Assembly: GCA_000198515.1 (NCBI GenBank)
Contig: FP929140.1
Span: 2,702,527 to 2,766,526, forward strand
Origin: a gamma proteobacterium HdN1
GTDB lineage: Bacteria; Pseudomonadota; Gammaproteobacteria; Pseudomonadales; Ketobacteraceae
Direction: 5' to 3'
Length of the DNA: 64,000 bases
Shown: piece after piece, positions 36,107 to 44,617 of the stretch
Layout of the letters: each line of letters starts with the position of its first letter
Position numbering within the stretch: the stretch's first letter is position 1
Notes under the pieces: model-generated
What the model was told of the DNA's origin: nothing
Databases searched by the model: none
The model's input: only the letters and a program-made list of their open reading frames with translations
Translations under genes and position numbers: made by a program

Positions 36107-36112
36107 TATACT
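36107..36112 (+). promoter_or_regulatory. Extended -10 promoter element of guaBA
   Basis: TGGTATACT includes the extended TGn motif and the -10 hexamer TATACT at 36107-36112, about 67 bp before the guaB ATG. The -35 at 17 bp spacing (36084-36089) is poor, consistent with an extended -10 promoter. Confidence 0.45.
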
Positions 36113-36122
36113 TGCGCGCCTA

Positions 36123-36170
36123 TTTCTTCCAAAGACGGTTTTTCTAAAGCCGGCTTCTTCCAAAGAAAGG
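36123..36170 (+). repeat. Three imperfect 15-17 bp repeats in the guaB leader
   Basis: Units TTTCTTCCAAAGACGG (36123), TTTTTCTAAAGCCGG (36139) and CTTCTTCCAAAGAAAGG (36154) run tandemly up to the ribosome-binding site. The last unit supplies the Shine-Dalgarno AAAGG. They could alter mRNA leader folding and translation of guaB. Confidence 0.65.
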
Positions 36171-36178
36171 TAAGACAC

Positions 36179-37648
36179 ATGCTGCGAATCGTGCAGGAAG
36201 CCATCACCTTTGATGACGTATTGCTTGTACCCGCCTACTCCGATGTCCTCCCCCGCGACGTCAATCTCAAAACGCGCCTCACCAGAGAAATCACGCTGAA
36301 TATTCCGCTGGTTTCTGCCGCGATGGACACGGTAACGGAATCACGGTTGGCAATTGCGATGGCCCAAGAGGGCGGGATTGGCATCCTGCACAAGAACTTG
36401 ACGGTGGATGAGCAAGCGCGCCAAGTCCGACAAGTCAAAAAACACGAAAGTGGCGTAGTACGCGACCCCATCACCATCGGGCCGGATGCCAGCGTGCGGG
36501 AATTGGTGGAGCTGACCGCCACTCACCACATCTCCGGTGTGCCGGTGGTACAAGGTGATCAGCTGATCGGCATCGTCACGGCGCGTGATTTGCGCTTTGA
36601 AACCCGCTTTGATTCTCCGGTGTCCTCCATCATGACCCCGAAAGAGAAGTTGGTCACCGCCCGCGAAGGCGCGAAACCGAATGAAATCCGCCAGCTACTC
36701 CACAAACACCGTATCGAAAAAGTCCTGTTGGTGGATGACCAGTTTCGCCTGCGCGGCATGGTCACCAATACCGATATCCGCAAAGCCGAAGCCTATCCCA
36801 ACGCATGCAAAGATGCCCTCGGCAGGCTTCGCGTGGGCGCAGCGGTTGGCACAGGCGCAGGCAATGAAGATCGCGTAGACGCCTTGGTTGACGCCGGTGC
36901 CGACGTGTTGATCGTAGACACCGCGCATGGCCACAGTCGCGGCGTTATCGAACGGGTGGGCTGGATTAAAAAGAACTACCCGAACATCCAAGTCATCGGC
37001 GGCAATATCGCGACAGGCGATGCTGCACGCGCACTCGCTGATGTAGGCGCTGATGCGGTAAAAGTCGGTATTGGCCCCGGCTCCATCTGCACCACCCGTA
37101 TCGTGGCAGGGATCGGCGTCCCGCAAATCACCGCAGTTTCCGACGTTGCCGCCGCATTGGAAGGCACCGGCGTAGGCATCATTGCCGACGGCGGCATCCG
37201 TTTTAGCGGCGATATTGCTAAAGCGATTGCGGCAGGCGCCCACTGCGTCATGGTCGGCAGCATGCTGGCTGGAACGGAAGAAGCGCCGGGTGAGGTCGAG
37301 CTGTTTCAGGGGCGCTACTACAAAGCCTATCGCGGCATGGGCTCACTGGGCGCAATGGCGCAGGCGACGGGCTCTAGCGATCGTTATTTTCAGGATGCCT
37401 CGCAAGGCATTGAAAAGCTGGTGCCCGAAGGTATTGAAGGACGAGTCGCCTATAAAGGCCCGCTTGCGGCCATCGTGTTGCAGCTGATTGGTGGCGTTAG
37501 GGCGAGCATGGGCTATACCGGCTGCGCCGACATCGACACCATGCGCACCAAGCCCGTATTTATGAAAATTACCAGCGCTGGTATCAAAGAGAGCCACGTT
37601 CACGACGTGACCATCACCAAAGAAGCCCCCAATTACCGTATTAGTTGA
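36179..37648 (+). CDS. guaB: Inosine-5'-monophosphate dehydrogenase
   Basis: 489 aa from the ATG at 36179 (AAAGG upstream; the longer frame from 36026 is rejected because [16 protein letters not shown] is the usual N-terminus). It catalyses IMP to XMP with NAD+, the rate-limiting step of guanine synthesis. Features: [16 protein letters not shown], two CBS domains (about 95-205), [24 protein letters not shown] (catalytic Cys near 304), the [17 protein letters not shown] phosphate site and MGSLGAM flap region. It precedes guaA by 9 bp in one operon. Confidence 0.98.
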   Translation: MLRIVQEAITFDDVLLVPAYSDVLPRDVNLKTRLTREITLNIPLVSAAMDTVTESRLAIAMAQEGGIGILHKNLTVDEQARQVRQVKKHESGVVRDPITIGPDASVRELVELTATHHISGVPVVQGDQLIGIVTARDLRFETRFDSPVSSIMTPKEKLVTAREGAKPNEIRQLLHKHRIEKVLLVDDQFRLRGMVTNTDIRKAEAYPNACKDALGRLRVGAAVGTGAGNEDRVDALVDAGADVLIVDTAHGHSRGVIERVGWIKKNYPNIQVIGGNIATGDAARALADVGADAVKVGIGPGSICTTRIVAGIGVPQITAVSDVAAALEGTGVGIIADGGIRFSGDIAKAIAAGAHCVMVGSMLAGTEEAPGEVELFQGRYYKAYRGMGSLGAMAQATGSSDRYFQDASQGIEKLVPEGIEGRVAYKGPLAAIVLQLIGGVRASMGYTGCADIDTMRTKPVFMKITSAGIKESHVHDVTITKEAPNYRIS

Positions 37649-37657
37649 TCGCGTTTT

Positions 37658-39223
37658 ATGACAGATATCCACGCCAGTAAAATTCTGATCCTTGATTTTG
37701 GTTCGCAGTTTAGCCAATTGATTGCACGTCGTGTGCGCGAGATTGGCGTGTACAGTGAGCTGCATGCCCACGATATGACCGAGGCCGAAATCCATGCCTT
37801 TCAACCTGCTGGCATTATTCTTTCGGGCGGGCCAGAAACGGTCACCGTAGAGGGCACGCCAAGAGTCAGCCCGCTGGTGTTTGAACTCGGCGTTCCGGTA
37901 TTGGGAATCTGCTATGGCATGCAGGCCATGACCAGCCATTTCGGCGGCAAAGTGGAAGCTTCCGAACTGCGTGAGTTTGGTTATGCGGAGTTGCATCACT
38001 ATAACGACTGCCGTCTGTTTGAGGGGCTGGACGATCACGATGGCCGCCACCGGCTCGACGTGTGGATGAGTCATGGAGATAAAGTCACGGTCGCCGCTGA
38101 AGGTTTCCGTTGCGTCGCAGAGACTGAAACCTGCCCGATTGCCGCGATCGAACACCGCGAAAAGCCGTGGTACGGTGTCCAGTTTCACCCCGAAGTAACG
38201 CACACCAAGCAGGGCACAGAGCTGCTCAAGCGCTTTGTGCGCGAAATTTGCGGCTGCGAAGGTTTGTGGACCACCGGCAATATCGTTGAAGATATGGTGC
38301 GCAGAATCCGCGAACAGGTCGGCGAAGATGAAGTGTTGCTGGGCCTCTCGGGTGGCGTAGATTCCTCCGTAGTCGCCGCGTTATTAAATCGCGCCATCGG
38401 CGATAAACTCACCTGCGTATTTGTCGATCACGGTTTGCTGCGCAAAAATGAAGGCAATCAGGTCATGGCGACCTTCGCCCAGCACATGGGAATCCGCGTG
38501 ATTCGCGTAGATGCCGAAGACGTATTTCTCGGCAAGCTAAAAGGCGAAAGCGACCCCGAGCGCAAGCGTAAAATCATCGGCAATACCTTTATTGAAGTCT
38601 TCGACCAAGAAAGCGCGCGCCTGAACAACATCAAATGGCTTGCGCAAGGAACGATTTACCCCGACGTAATCGAAAGCGCCGGCACTAAAAACGGCAAGGC
38701 GCATTTGATTAAATCCCACCACAACGTCGGTGGCCTGCCAGAAGACATGAAAATGAAGCTGGTAGAACCGCTGCGCGAATTATTCAAAGACGAAGTGCGC
38801 CGCATTGGCGTAGAACTCGGCCTACCCCGCGAGATGGTCTACCGCCACCCCTTCCCCGGCCCCGGTTTAGGCGTGCGGATTTTGGGTGAAATCAAAAAAG
38901 AATACGCAGACATCCTCCGCGAAGCCGACCACATCTTTATCGAAGAATTGCACAAAGCCGATTGGTATCACAAAGTCAGTCAGGCATTTGTAGTGTTCTT
39001 GCCGGTCAAATCCGTAGGCGTAACCGGCGATGGCCGCCGCTATGAGTGGGTGGTATCCCTGCGCGCCGTCGAAACCATCGACTTTATGACCGCCCGCTGG
39101 GCGCATCTGCCTTATGAATTGCTGGAGCGGGTATCCAACCGGATTATCAACGAGATCTCGGGGATTTCCCGCGTGGCGTATGACGTGTCATCTAAGCCGC
39201 CGGCGACAATCGAGTGGGAGTGA
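37658..39223 (+). CDS. guaA: GMP synthase (glutamine-hydrolysing)
   Basis: 521 aa. It converts XMP to GMP. The N-terminal class I glutamine amidotransferase has GICYGMQAM (nucleophilic Cys near 84) and FHPEVTHT (His-Glu). The ATP-pyrophosphatase P-loop is [16 protein letters not shown] (about 230) and the C-terminal dimerisation domain ends in KPPATIEWE. It is translated 9 bp after guaB. The 3' end is a recognised integration hotspot for genomic islands, and an integrase fragment follows directly. Confidence 0.98.
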   Translation: MTDIHASKILILDFGSQFSQLIARRVREIGVYSELHAHDMTEAEIHAFQPAGIILSGGPETVTVEGTPRVSPLVFELGVPVLGICYGMQAMTSHFGGKVEASELREFGYAELHHYNDCRLFEGLDDHDGRHRLDVWMSHGDKVTVAAEGFRCVAETETCPIAAIEHREKPWYGVQFHPEVTHTKQGTELLKRFVREICGCEGLWTTGNIVEDMVRRIREQVGEDEVLLGLSGGVDSSVVAALLNRAIGDKLTCVFVDHGLLRKNEGNQVMATFAQHMGIRVIRVDAEDVFLGKLKGESDPERKRKIIGNTFIEVFDQESARLNNIKWLAQGTIYPDVIESAGTKNGKAHLIKSHHNVGGLPEDMKMKLVEPLRELFKDEVRRIGVELGLPREMVYRHPFPGPGLGVRILGEIKKEYADILREADHIFIEELHKADWYHKVSQAFVVFLPVKSVGVTGDGRRYEWVVSLRAVETIDFMTARWAHLPYELLERVSNRIINEISGISRVAYDVSSKPPATIEWE

Positions 39224-39261
39224 TTCGGCGTCTGGCACTGGCTGGCACTTGATAGCACAAG

Positions 39262-39300
39262 AAGCCGCTAAGCACGCGTAATTGCGGGCTTTTTGGTTTT
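39262..39300 (+). terminator. Terminator of the guaBA operon
   Basis: AAGCCGC (39262-39268) pairs with GCGGGCTT (39284-39291, one bulged G). The loop is 15 nt, and TTTTTGGTTTTT follows directly as a U-tract. It lies 39 bp beyond the guaA stop. Confidence 0.7.
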
Positions 39301-39474
39301 TACGTCTGGGCGGAGAAGTGGCTGCGCGGCTACCAGATGGCCGACGCCACACGCGATATGCGCCGTTCGGTCTATGAACGCGAGCTGAAGCCGAAATTCA
39401 GGAATCAGAAGCTGGTGGAGATCACCGCTCGACTGGTGGGCTACGAGCGAACTCACTATAAGGATGAACCATGA
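39301..39474 (+). pseudogene. Tyrosine integrase fragment behind guaA
   Basis: The frame reads YVWAEKWLRGYQMAD, then TRDMRRSVYERELKPKF and LVEIT. This matches the SAM-like core-binding domain of P4/DUF4102-type integrases, which commonly insert at 3' ends of genes such as guaA. The N-terminal domain and the entire catalytic domain are missing. After EIT the sequence (RLVGYERTHYKDEP, stop 39474) is foreign to integrases, so it is probably a deletion junction with the tail of another gene. Its TGA overlaps the next ATG (ATGA). Confidence 0.72.
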
Positions 39475-42140
39475 TGGAAAGTCTGCGACCGAAGCAGCCA
39501 GAGGCTCGATCCATGGTCTGTGCAGAAGGGGCGCAGTGGGTTCGCGCTGATTTTCATCTGCATACCCGAGCGGACCGCGAATTCAAGTACACGGATGATG
39601 ACAACTTCTACAACAGCAGCTATGTGGATGCGTTGGAGAAAGCAGACATCCGATTGGGTGTCATCACCAACCATAACAAGTTCGACTTCGAAGAATTTAA
39701 GGCGCTGCGAAAGACTGCCCAGAAGAAGGGTATTGCGCTGCTGCCAGGCGTTGAGTTGTCGGTCAATGACGGGGCTAATGGCATCCACACGCTTGTTGTG
39801 TTCTCCGGCGAATGGATCGATGAACACAATTACATCAACCCCTTCCTGACCAGCGCATTCGAAGGCAAAACGCCCGCGCAGTACGAGCAGGAGAACGGGC
39901 GCACTTCATGGTCGCTTCCGGAGACCATCAAGAAGCTGGAAGGTTATCATCGGGACTTCTTTCTTGTCTTCGCCCATGTCGAAGCCCCGAGTGGCCTGTG
40001 GGCGGAGCTGGATGGCGGCCGGCTGACTGCGTTGGGGCAAAACGAGTTCTTTCGACGCAGAACGCTGGCTTTTCAGAAGGTGCGCACGCACGACGGCGCA
40101 GGCAAAGACAAACCCTGCCGGACTAAGATTCAAAGCTGGCTGCAGAGCTGGTACCCCGCAGAACTGGAAGGCAGCGACCCCAAGAGTGTCGATGAAATCG
40201 GTCGAGGCAAAGCCAGCTACCTGAAGCTGGGCGAACTGTCCTTCGAGGCGGTCAAGTTTGCCTTGAGCGATCCGGCTGGGCGGGTAGCCATGGAGCCGCC
40301 CAAACATCAAGCGTCGCACATCCGCAGAATCCGCTTCGACGGCGGCATTCTCGACGGGCAGGTATTGCATTTCTCTTCCGAACTCAACACGTTGATTGGC
40401 ATCCGGGGCAGCGGCAAATCATCCATCCTAGAGGCAGTGCGCTATGCCCTCGACATTCCGCGCGGCGAGAAGGCGCAGGACACCAAGTACAAGGATGAGT
40501 TGATCCGTCATACCCTCGGCAGTGGTGGCAAGGTGACGTTGACGGCCCGCGACGTGTACGGACAGGAATTCACCATCTCGCGCATCTTCCGCGAAGCTCC
40601 AAATGTCTATTTAGGCGGCAAGTTGCAACCCGGCGTGTCGATCCGGGAGACCGTACTGTGCCGTCCGATTTACTTCGGCCAGAAGGATCTTTCTAGCACC
40701 GGCGAAGGCTTCGAGACCGATCTGGTAGAAAAGCTGGTTGGCGAGAAGCTGCGTGTGCTGCGTGACGAAATTGAGGTTCAACGCCAGCGCGTGCGCGACG
40801 CTGCTCAGCGCTGGCTCAAGCTCAGCAACACGGCCGAACTCAAGCGCGACTCCGAGATCCAGCTAAATGATGCCAACTTCCGTCTGACCAAATTCACGGA
40901 GTACGGCGTCGCCGACAAGCTCCAAAAGCGCCTCGGATTCCAGCAGGACGCTACTGCGCTAGCGCGCATGAAGGAGCGGGCAGGCAGCTTTCTCCTCGCC
41001 TTAGGGCAATTGATTGCCGAACATGAGGACGAGTTGCGCAACGCGACGAGTTACGTGTCCAAGCAGAATCCGGGTTTCTTCGCAGCCTACTACGTCGAGT
41101 TCTCCAACCTTGTGGCCAAGGTCGATCAGCTCAAGCAGATCGAGCAAGACGCGCGAGTCGTTGCGGGGCGCCTCAAGACTAAGCAGAGCGAGTTTGAAAC
41201 TGCAAGCAAGAGCCTTCAGGAGGAGTTCGCACAAGTCGAGCGTCAACTAGCTCAGGAACTCAAGCAAACCGGCATGACAGCCATTCAGCCGGACGACTTC
41301 CTAGCCCAGCAGCAGCGCAAAACCAAGGCGGAGCAAATGCTTCAGGCGCTGGCCAAGCAGGAATCACAGCAGACCAGCATCCGCGACGCGCTGTTTGCCG
41401 AGATCGACAAGCTTAATGAACTATGGCTGCGCGAATTCAACACCATCAAGGTAGAGCTGGATCGCGTGAACGCTGGCCATACTTCCCTGCAGATCGAAGC
41501 GGACTTCAAGGGTGACAAGGAAGCCGCCATCAGCTTCATGCAGCAACTCTTCAAGGGTAGCGGTATCCATGGGACAACACAGCGTATGGCCATGGAGGAT
41601 TTTGCGGATTTTGGAGGTTTACTACGTGCTTTGGTCGAAGGATGTGCCAAGTTAGGCAGCAATCCAGAGACCTTCGAAAAGACCTTTATGCAAAACCTGA
41701 CCGATTTCGTCACTTGGCAGGTGCCCAACCACTTCGTCATCCGCTATCGCGGCAAAGAGTTGAAGCACCACTCTCTCGGGCAGCGCGCTTCGGCCCTGCT
41801 GCTGTATGTGCTCAGTCAACGCCAGAACGACGTGATCATCATCGACCAGCCGGAAGACGATCTGGACAACCAGACCATCTACGACGATGTGATCAAGCTG
41901 CTGCGTGAGATGAAGCCTCACGCCCAATTCATCTTCGCCACCCACAACGCCAACTTCCCAGTGCTGGGTGATGCGGAGCAAGTGCACGCCTGCCGCTACC
42001 AAGACGAGAAAGTCGCCGTACAAAGCGGCAGCATCGACGCTCGTCCGGTGCAGGACGCCATCATCAACATCATGGAAGGGGGCCAGGAAGCCTTCAACCG
42101 ACGCAAAGAGGTTTACAACCTATGGAAACCACAGAACTGA
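39471..42140 (+). CDS. TrlF-type ATPase: PHP domain fused to SMC-like AAA ATPase
   Basis: 889 aa; AAGGA lies 8 nt before the ATG. The N-terminal PHP metallo-domain has DFHLHT (about 25-30), a TNHNKF segment, LPGVELSVND and VFAHVEAP. The ABC/SMC-type ATPase has GIRGSGKSSILEAV (Walker A, about 312), a central coiled coil (about 420-680), LGQRASALLLYVL (signature), DVIIIDQPEDDLDN (Walker B) and FATHNANF (His switch). PHP-SMC fusions of this kind often sit in type I restriction-modification and other defence loci. Probably a nucleic-acid-binding ATPase/phosphoesterase. Overlaps the next gene by 19 bp. Confidence 0.88.
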   Translation: MMESLRPKQPEARSMVCAEGAQWVRADFHLHTRADREFKYTDDDNFYNSSYVDALEKADIRLGVITNHNKFDFEEFKALRKTAQKKGIALLPGVELSVNDGANGIHTLVVFSGEWIDEHNYINPFLTSAFEGKTPAQYEQENGRTSWSLPETIKKLEGYHRDFFLVFAHVEAPSGLWAELDGGRLTALGQNEFFRRRTLAFQKVRTHDGAGKDKPCRTKIQSWLQSWYPAELEGSDPKSVDEIGRGKASYLKLGELSFEAVKFALSDPAGRVAMEPPKHQASHIRRIRFDGGILDGQVLHFSSELNTLIGIRGSGKSSILEAVRYALDIPRGEKAQDTKYKDELIRHTLGSGGKVTLTARDVYGQEFTISRIFREAPNVYLGGKLQPGVSIRETVLCRPIYFGQKDLSSTGEGFETDLVEKLVGEKLRVLRDEIEVQRQRVRDAAQRWLKLSNTAELKRDSEIQLNDANFRLTKFTEYGVADKLQKRLGFQQDATALARMKERAGSFLLALGQLIAEHEDELRNATSYVSKQNPGFFAAYYVEFSNLVAKVDQLKQIEQDARVVAGRLKTKQSEFETASKSLQEEFAQVERQLAQELKQTGMTAIQPDDFLAQQQRKTKAEQMLQALAKQESQQTSIRDALFAEIDKLNELWLREFNTIKVELDRVNAGHTSLQIEADFKGDKEAAISFMQQLFKGSGIHGTTQRMAMEDFADFGGLLRALVEGCAKLGSNPETFEKTFMQNLTDFVTWQVPNHFVIRYRGKELKHHSLGQRASALLLYVLSQRQNDVIIIDQPEDDLDNQTIYDDVIKLLREMKPHAQFIFATHNANFPVLGDAEQVHACRYQDEKVAVQSGSIDARPVQDAIINIMEGGQEAFNRRKEVYNLWKPQN

Positions 42141-43297
42141 TCGACTGCTTGAGCCGTGGCGAAGACAGTCGCCATCAGTTCAAAGAGAACTTCACCAATG
42201 CCGACGCGCTGGCGGCGGAGATCGTGGCCTTCGCCAACACCGCTGGCGGGCAGATTTTTATTGGCGTGCACAACGACGGCACGGTGCTGGGCTTGTCTCA
42301 CGCGGGCATCGACCGCCTGAACCAGCTTATCTCGAACAGTGCCTCGCAAAACGTGCGGCCTGCGGTTAACCCGATCACGGAAAACATACCCCACCCGGCA
42401 GGCACGGTGCTGGTGCTCTCCATCGCTGAAGGCGTCAACAAGCCCTACATGGACAAGAACGGCGCGATTTGGGTGAAGAACGGCTCGGACAAGCGCCGTG
42501 CCACCTCGCGCGAGGAATTGCAGCGCCTGTTCCAGCAGGCGGGTTTGGTGCACGCCGACGAAACGCCCGTAGCGGGCTTGAGCGCGGGCGATGTGGACAT
42601 GCCCTATTTCGAAACCTTCTTCGAGCAGCAATTCGGTGAACCGTTAGCCCAGCATAACCAGCCGCTGCCGCAGTTGCTGGCCAACATGAACCTGATGAAC
42701 CAAGGACAGCTCAACGTGGCGGGCGGTCTGCTATTTGCCAAATCACCGCACTACGCGCTACCCGCCTTCATCGTCAAGGCCGTCGCTTTTGTCGGCACCG
42801 AGATCGAGGACGAGTGCTACATCGACAGCCGCGATATCACCGGCAAGCTGGCTGATGTGTTCCAGCAGACGCTGGGCTTCATCGTTGCCAACACCCGAGC
42901 CGTGCAGGGCGAGCAGGGCTTCAACACCCAAGGTCAACCTGAAATTCCGCGCATCGTCTGGGAAGAGTTGGTCGCCAACGCCCTTATCCACCGCGACTAC
43001 TTCGTCAGCGCGCCGATTCGTGTACTGGTCTTCGCGGATCGTGTCGAGATCGTCAGCCCTGGCCACCTGCCCAACAACCTGACCATCGAGAACGTCAAGG
43101 CTGGCAACTCCAATATGCGCAACCCCATCCTAGCGTCCTTTGCTGCCAAGCTTCTGCCTTATCGCGGATTGGGTAGCGGCCTGCTGCGCTCACTGCGGGC
43201 ATGGCCGCAGATCGAACTCATCGATGATCGGGTCGGCAATCTATTCAAGGCTATCGTGGCGCGTCCGAGTGTGCTGGAGTCGGTCGGAAGTTCTTGA
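42122..43297 (+). CDS. AlbA_2 domain / HATPase_c_4 protein (Schlafen-AlbA type)
   Basis: 391 aa. The N-terminal AlbA_2 (Schlafen-like) domain reads DSRHQFKENF, EIVAFANTAGGQIFIGV, GLSHAGIDRLNQLI. The C-terminal half has the GHKL-type ATPase segment (VWEELVANALIHRDY, VEIVSPGHLPN). Such proteins were long annotated as putative transcriptional regulators or helicases, and are seen next to type I restriction genes and TrlF-like ATPases. It is translationally coupled to the TrlF-like gene, so both probably act together. Confidence 0.88.
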   Translation: METTELIDCLSRGEDSRHQFKENFTNADALAAEIVAFANTAGGQIFIGVHNDGTVLGLSHAGIDRLNQLISNSASQNVRPAVNPITENIPHPAGTVLVLSIAEGVNKPYMDKNGAIWVKNGSDKRRATSREELQRLFQQAGLVHADETPVAGLSAGDVDMPYFETFFEQQFGEPLAQHNQPLPQLLANMNLMNQGQLNVAGGLLFAKSPHYALPAFIVKAVAFVGTEIEDECYIDSRDITGKLADVFQQTLGFIVANTRAVQGEQGFNTQGQPEIPRIVWEELVANALIHRDYFVSAPIRVLVFADRVEIVSPGHLPNNLTIENVKAGNSNMRNPILASFAAKLLPYRGLGSGLLRSLRAWPQIELIDDRVGNLFKAIVARPSVLESVGSS

Positions 43298-43359
43298 CTG
43301 ATCGGCTGGGCGGGAGGTAGATAGTCTTCTGGTTTTTAGAACGTCGCTATGGTGTCAGC

Positions 43360-43557
43360 ATGAAACCGTATGAAGAAAACGAACCGTTTTTCATCATCGA
43401 GGAGGTCGCGGCTGAAATGATCGCCAGCGGCTATGAATTCGAACCGCCGCCCGTCATGACCGCAGTTCTGCAGCGAAAAGTTAGCCCCTGTATTACAACA
43501 GCTCGATGCCAAAGTGGCGAGCGAAGAGCGCAAAGAGCACGAAACACACAACCGTAA
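43360..43557 (+). pseudogene. Small ORF at the island edge, probably a truncated gene
   Basis: 65 codons. The first ~38 residues (MKPYEENEPFFIIEEVAAEM, then EFEPPPVMTAVLQRK) look like a genuine acidic N-terminus. The rest lies antisense to the DUF3147 gene and is Arg-rich shadow sequence. The breakpoint appears near 43475. No family recognised and no good ribosome site, so it may be a 5' fragment left by a deletion. Confidence 0.35.
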
Positions 43558-43843
43558 TAATGACGCAGGCCAATAGCGAAGGCCAAAAACCTAGGCGAGG
43601 CAATAGCACTGGGAAAGCTAGGAACATGGGTAGCGTTGGCACGACATACCAGAACGTATACCAAGCGTGGTTCGCAATCTTCTGTTCGGGTTGGTTCTCA
43701 ACATAGAGCCAGATGAGAGTCAGCACCGTGACCAGAGGCAACGCGGCAACAAGGCCGCCAAGTTTGTCACTTCGCTTCGCCATTTCTGAAACGAGAACGA
43801 CCACTGCGGCGGTCAGAAAATATTTGGTAATGAGCCACGCCAC
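43493..43843 (-). CDS. DUF3147 family inner-membrane protein
   Basis: 116 aa with four hydrophobic helices. The sequence has KRSDKLGGLVAALPLV, then VLPSLPMF-like YVVPTLPMFLAFPVLLPRLG and FWPSLLACV, the pattern of the DUF3147 family of small membrane proteins. Function is unknown. It is isolated between the guaA-linked island and the toxin-antitoxin module. Confidence 0.78.
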   Translation of the reverse strand: MAWLITKYFLTAAVVVLVSEMAKRSDKLGGLVAALPLVTVLTLIWLYVENQPEQKIANHAWYTFWYVVPTLPMFLAFPVLLPRLGFWPSLLACVIITVVCFVLFALFARHFGIELL

Positions 43844-43994
43844 AACTTTTCCTCAGGGGGGCGCCGTATAGCGGCGAGTTTAACGAGTAACGAGAGCGCC
43901 TTTGAACGACTTGCTAGTATACACGCTAAAAAACCATTGCATGATCACAAAGAAACCTGCCCGCCATTTTTAAGTTTCTTCTGCCCCACCCAGC

Positions 43995-44024
43995 TTGACG
44001 ATTTGGTATGACCATGGTTATACT
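43995..44024 (+). promoter_or_regulatory. Promoter of the toxin-antitoxin operon
   Basis: TTGACG (43995-44000) and TATACT (44019-44024) with an 18-bp spacer. The -10 ends only 6 bp before the antitoxin ATG, so transcription would start at or near the A of the start codon and the mRNA would be leaderless. Confidence 0.72.
44006..44023 (+). promoter_or_regulatory. Palindromic operator overlapping the -10 of the toxin-antitoxin promoter
   Basis: GTATGACCATGGTTATAC is an 18-bp near-perfect palindrome centred on CCATGG; only one symmetric pair mismatches. It overlaps the spacer and the -10 hexamer. This is where an autorepressing ribbon-helix-helix antitoxin would bind. Confidence 0.68.
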
Positions 44025-44030
44025 CTGTCT

Positions 44031-44267
44031 ATGAAAACTGCAATCTCCATCCCCGATCAAGTGTTTGAAGCCGCCGAGACCTTAGCTCATCGCCTGGGGG
44101 TGTCCCGTAGTGAGCTCTATGCCAAGGCCGTCGAGGCATTCATTAAACAGCATAGAAATCAAGGGGTTACAGCCCGTCTGAACGATGTTTATTCGTCTGA
44201 AAGCAACTCTCTTGACGATGAGTGCTATAAGCTCCAGCAGCGCTCTTTAGACAGAGAAGACTGGTAG
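44031..44267 (+). CDS. Ribbon-helix-helix antitoxin (MazE/PemI-type)
   Basis: 78 aa from the ATG at 44031. The N-terminus KTAISIPDQVFEAAETLAHR LGVSRSELY is an RHH DNA-binding motif, with a charged C-terminal tail that would neutralise the toxin. The stop overlaps the toxin start by 1 bp. A longer frame exists from a TTG at 43995, but that falls in the -35 box. It probably represses its own promoter through the palindrome at 44006. Confidence 0.85.
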   Translation: MKTAISIPDQVFEAAETLAHRLGVSRSELYAKAVEAFIKQHRNQGVTARLNDVYSSESNSLDDECYKLQQRSLDREDW

Positions 44268-44605
44268 TGAAGAAAGGTGAAATTTGGTGGGCATCATTGG
44301 GTGAACCAAGGGGTTCAGAACCGGGTTTTCGGCGACCAGTAGTTATTGTCTCCTCCAATGAATTCAACGAAAGTCGAATTAATACGGTTCTGGCTGTTGT
44401 GGTCACATCCAATTTGCGGCTTGCCGATGCGCCAGGTAATATCCTGCTTGAGAAAAAGCATTCTAAGCTTGCCAAAGACTCGGTGATCAATGTTAGTCAG
44501 TTGATCACTGTCGACAAAGAGCTCCTCACAGAAAAAATTTCCAAGCTCAATGCCCAGCATCTCAATGCTGTAAATGAGGGGCTCCGATTGGTGCTTGGTT
44601 TATAA
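44267..44605 (+). CDS. MazF/PemK-family endoribonuclease toxin
   Basis: 112 aa, GTG start in the antitoxin stop region. KKGEIWWASLGEPRGSEPGF RRPVVIVSSNEFN and INTVLAVVVTSNL are the PemK/MazF fold, including the conserved RRPVVIVS and T-S loop. Toxins of this family cleave mRNA at short sequence motifs. The complete module next to a genomic island fits an addiction or stabilisation role. Confidence 0.93.
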   Translation: MKKGEIWWASLGEPRGSEPGFRRPVVIVSSNEFNESRINTVLAVVVTSNLRLADAPGNILLEKKHSKLAKDSVINVSQLITVDKELLTEKISKLNAQHLNAVNEGLRLVLGL

Positions 44606-44617
44606 ATTTAACGACCC

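Noticed and set aside
37343-38203. Long antisense open frame (286 codons) across guaB-guaA
   Set aside because: It covers the strongly conserved guaBA genes and has no independent protein features.
39224-43560. A second copy of the guaA 3' end marking attR
   Set aside because: I looked for repeats of the last guaA bases near the island edges and saw none; the element may have lost its right end.
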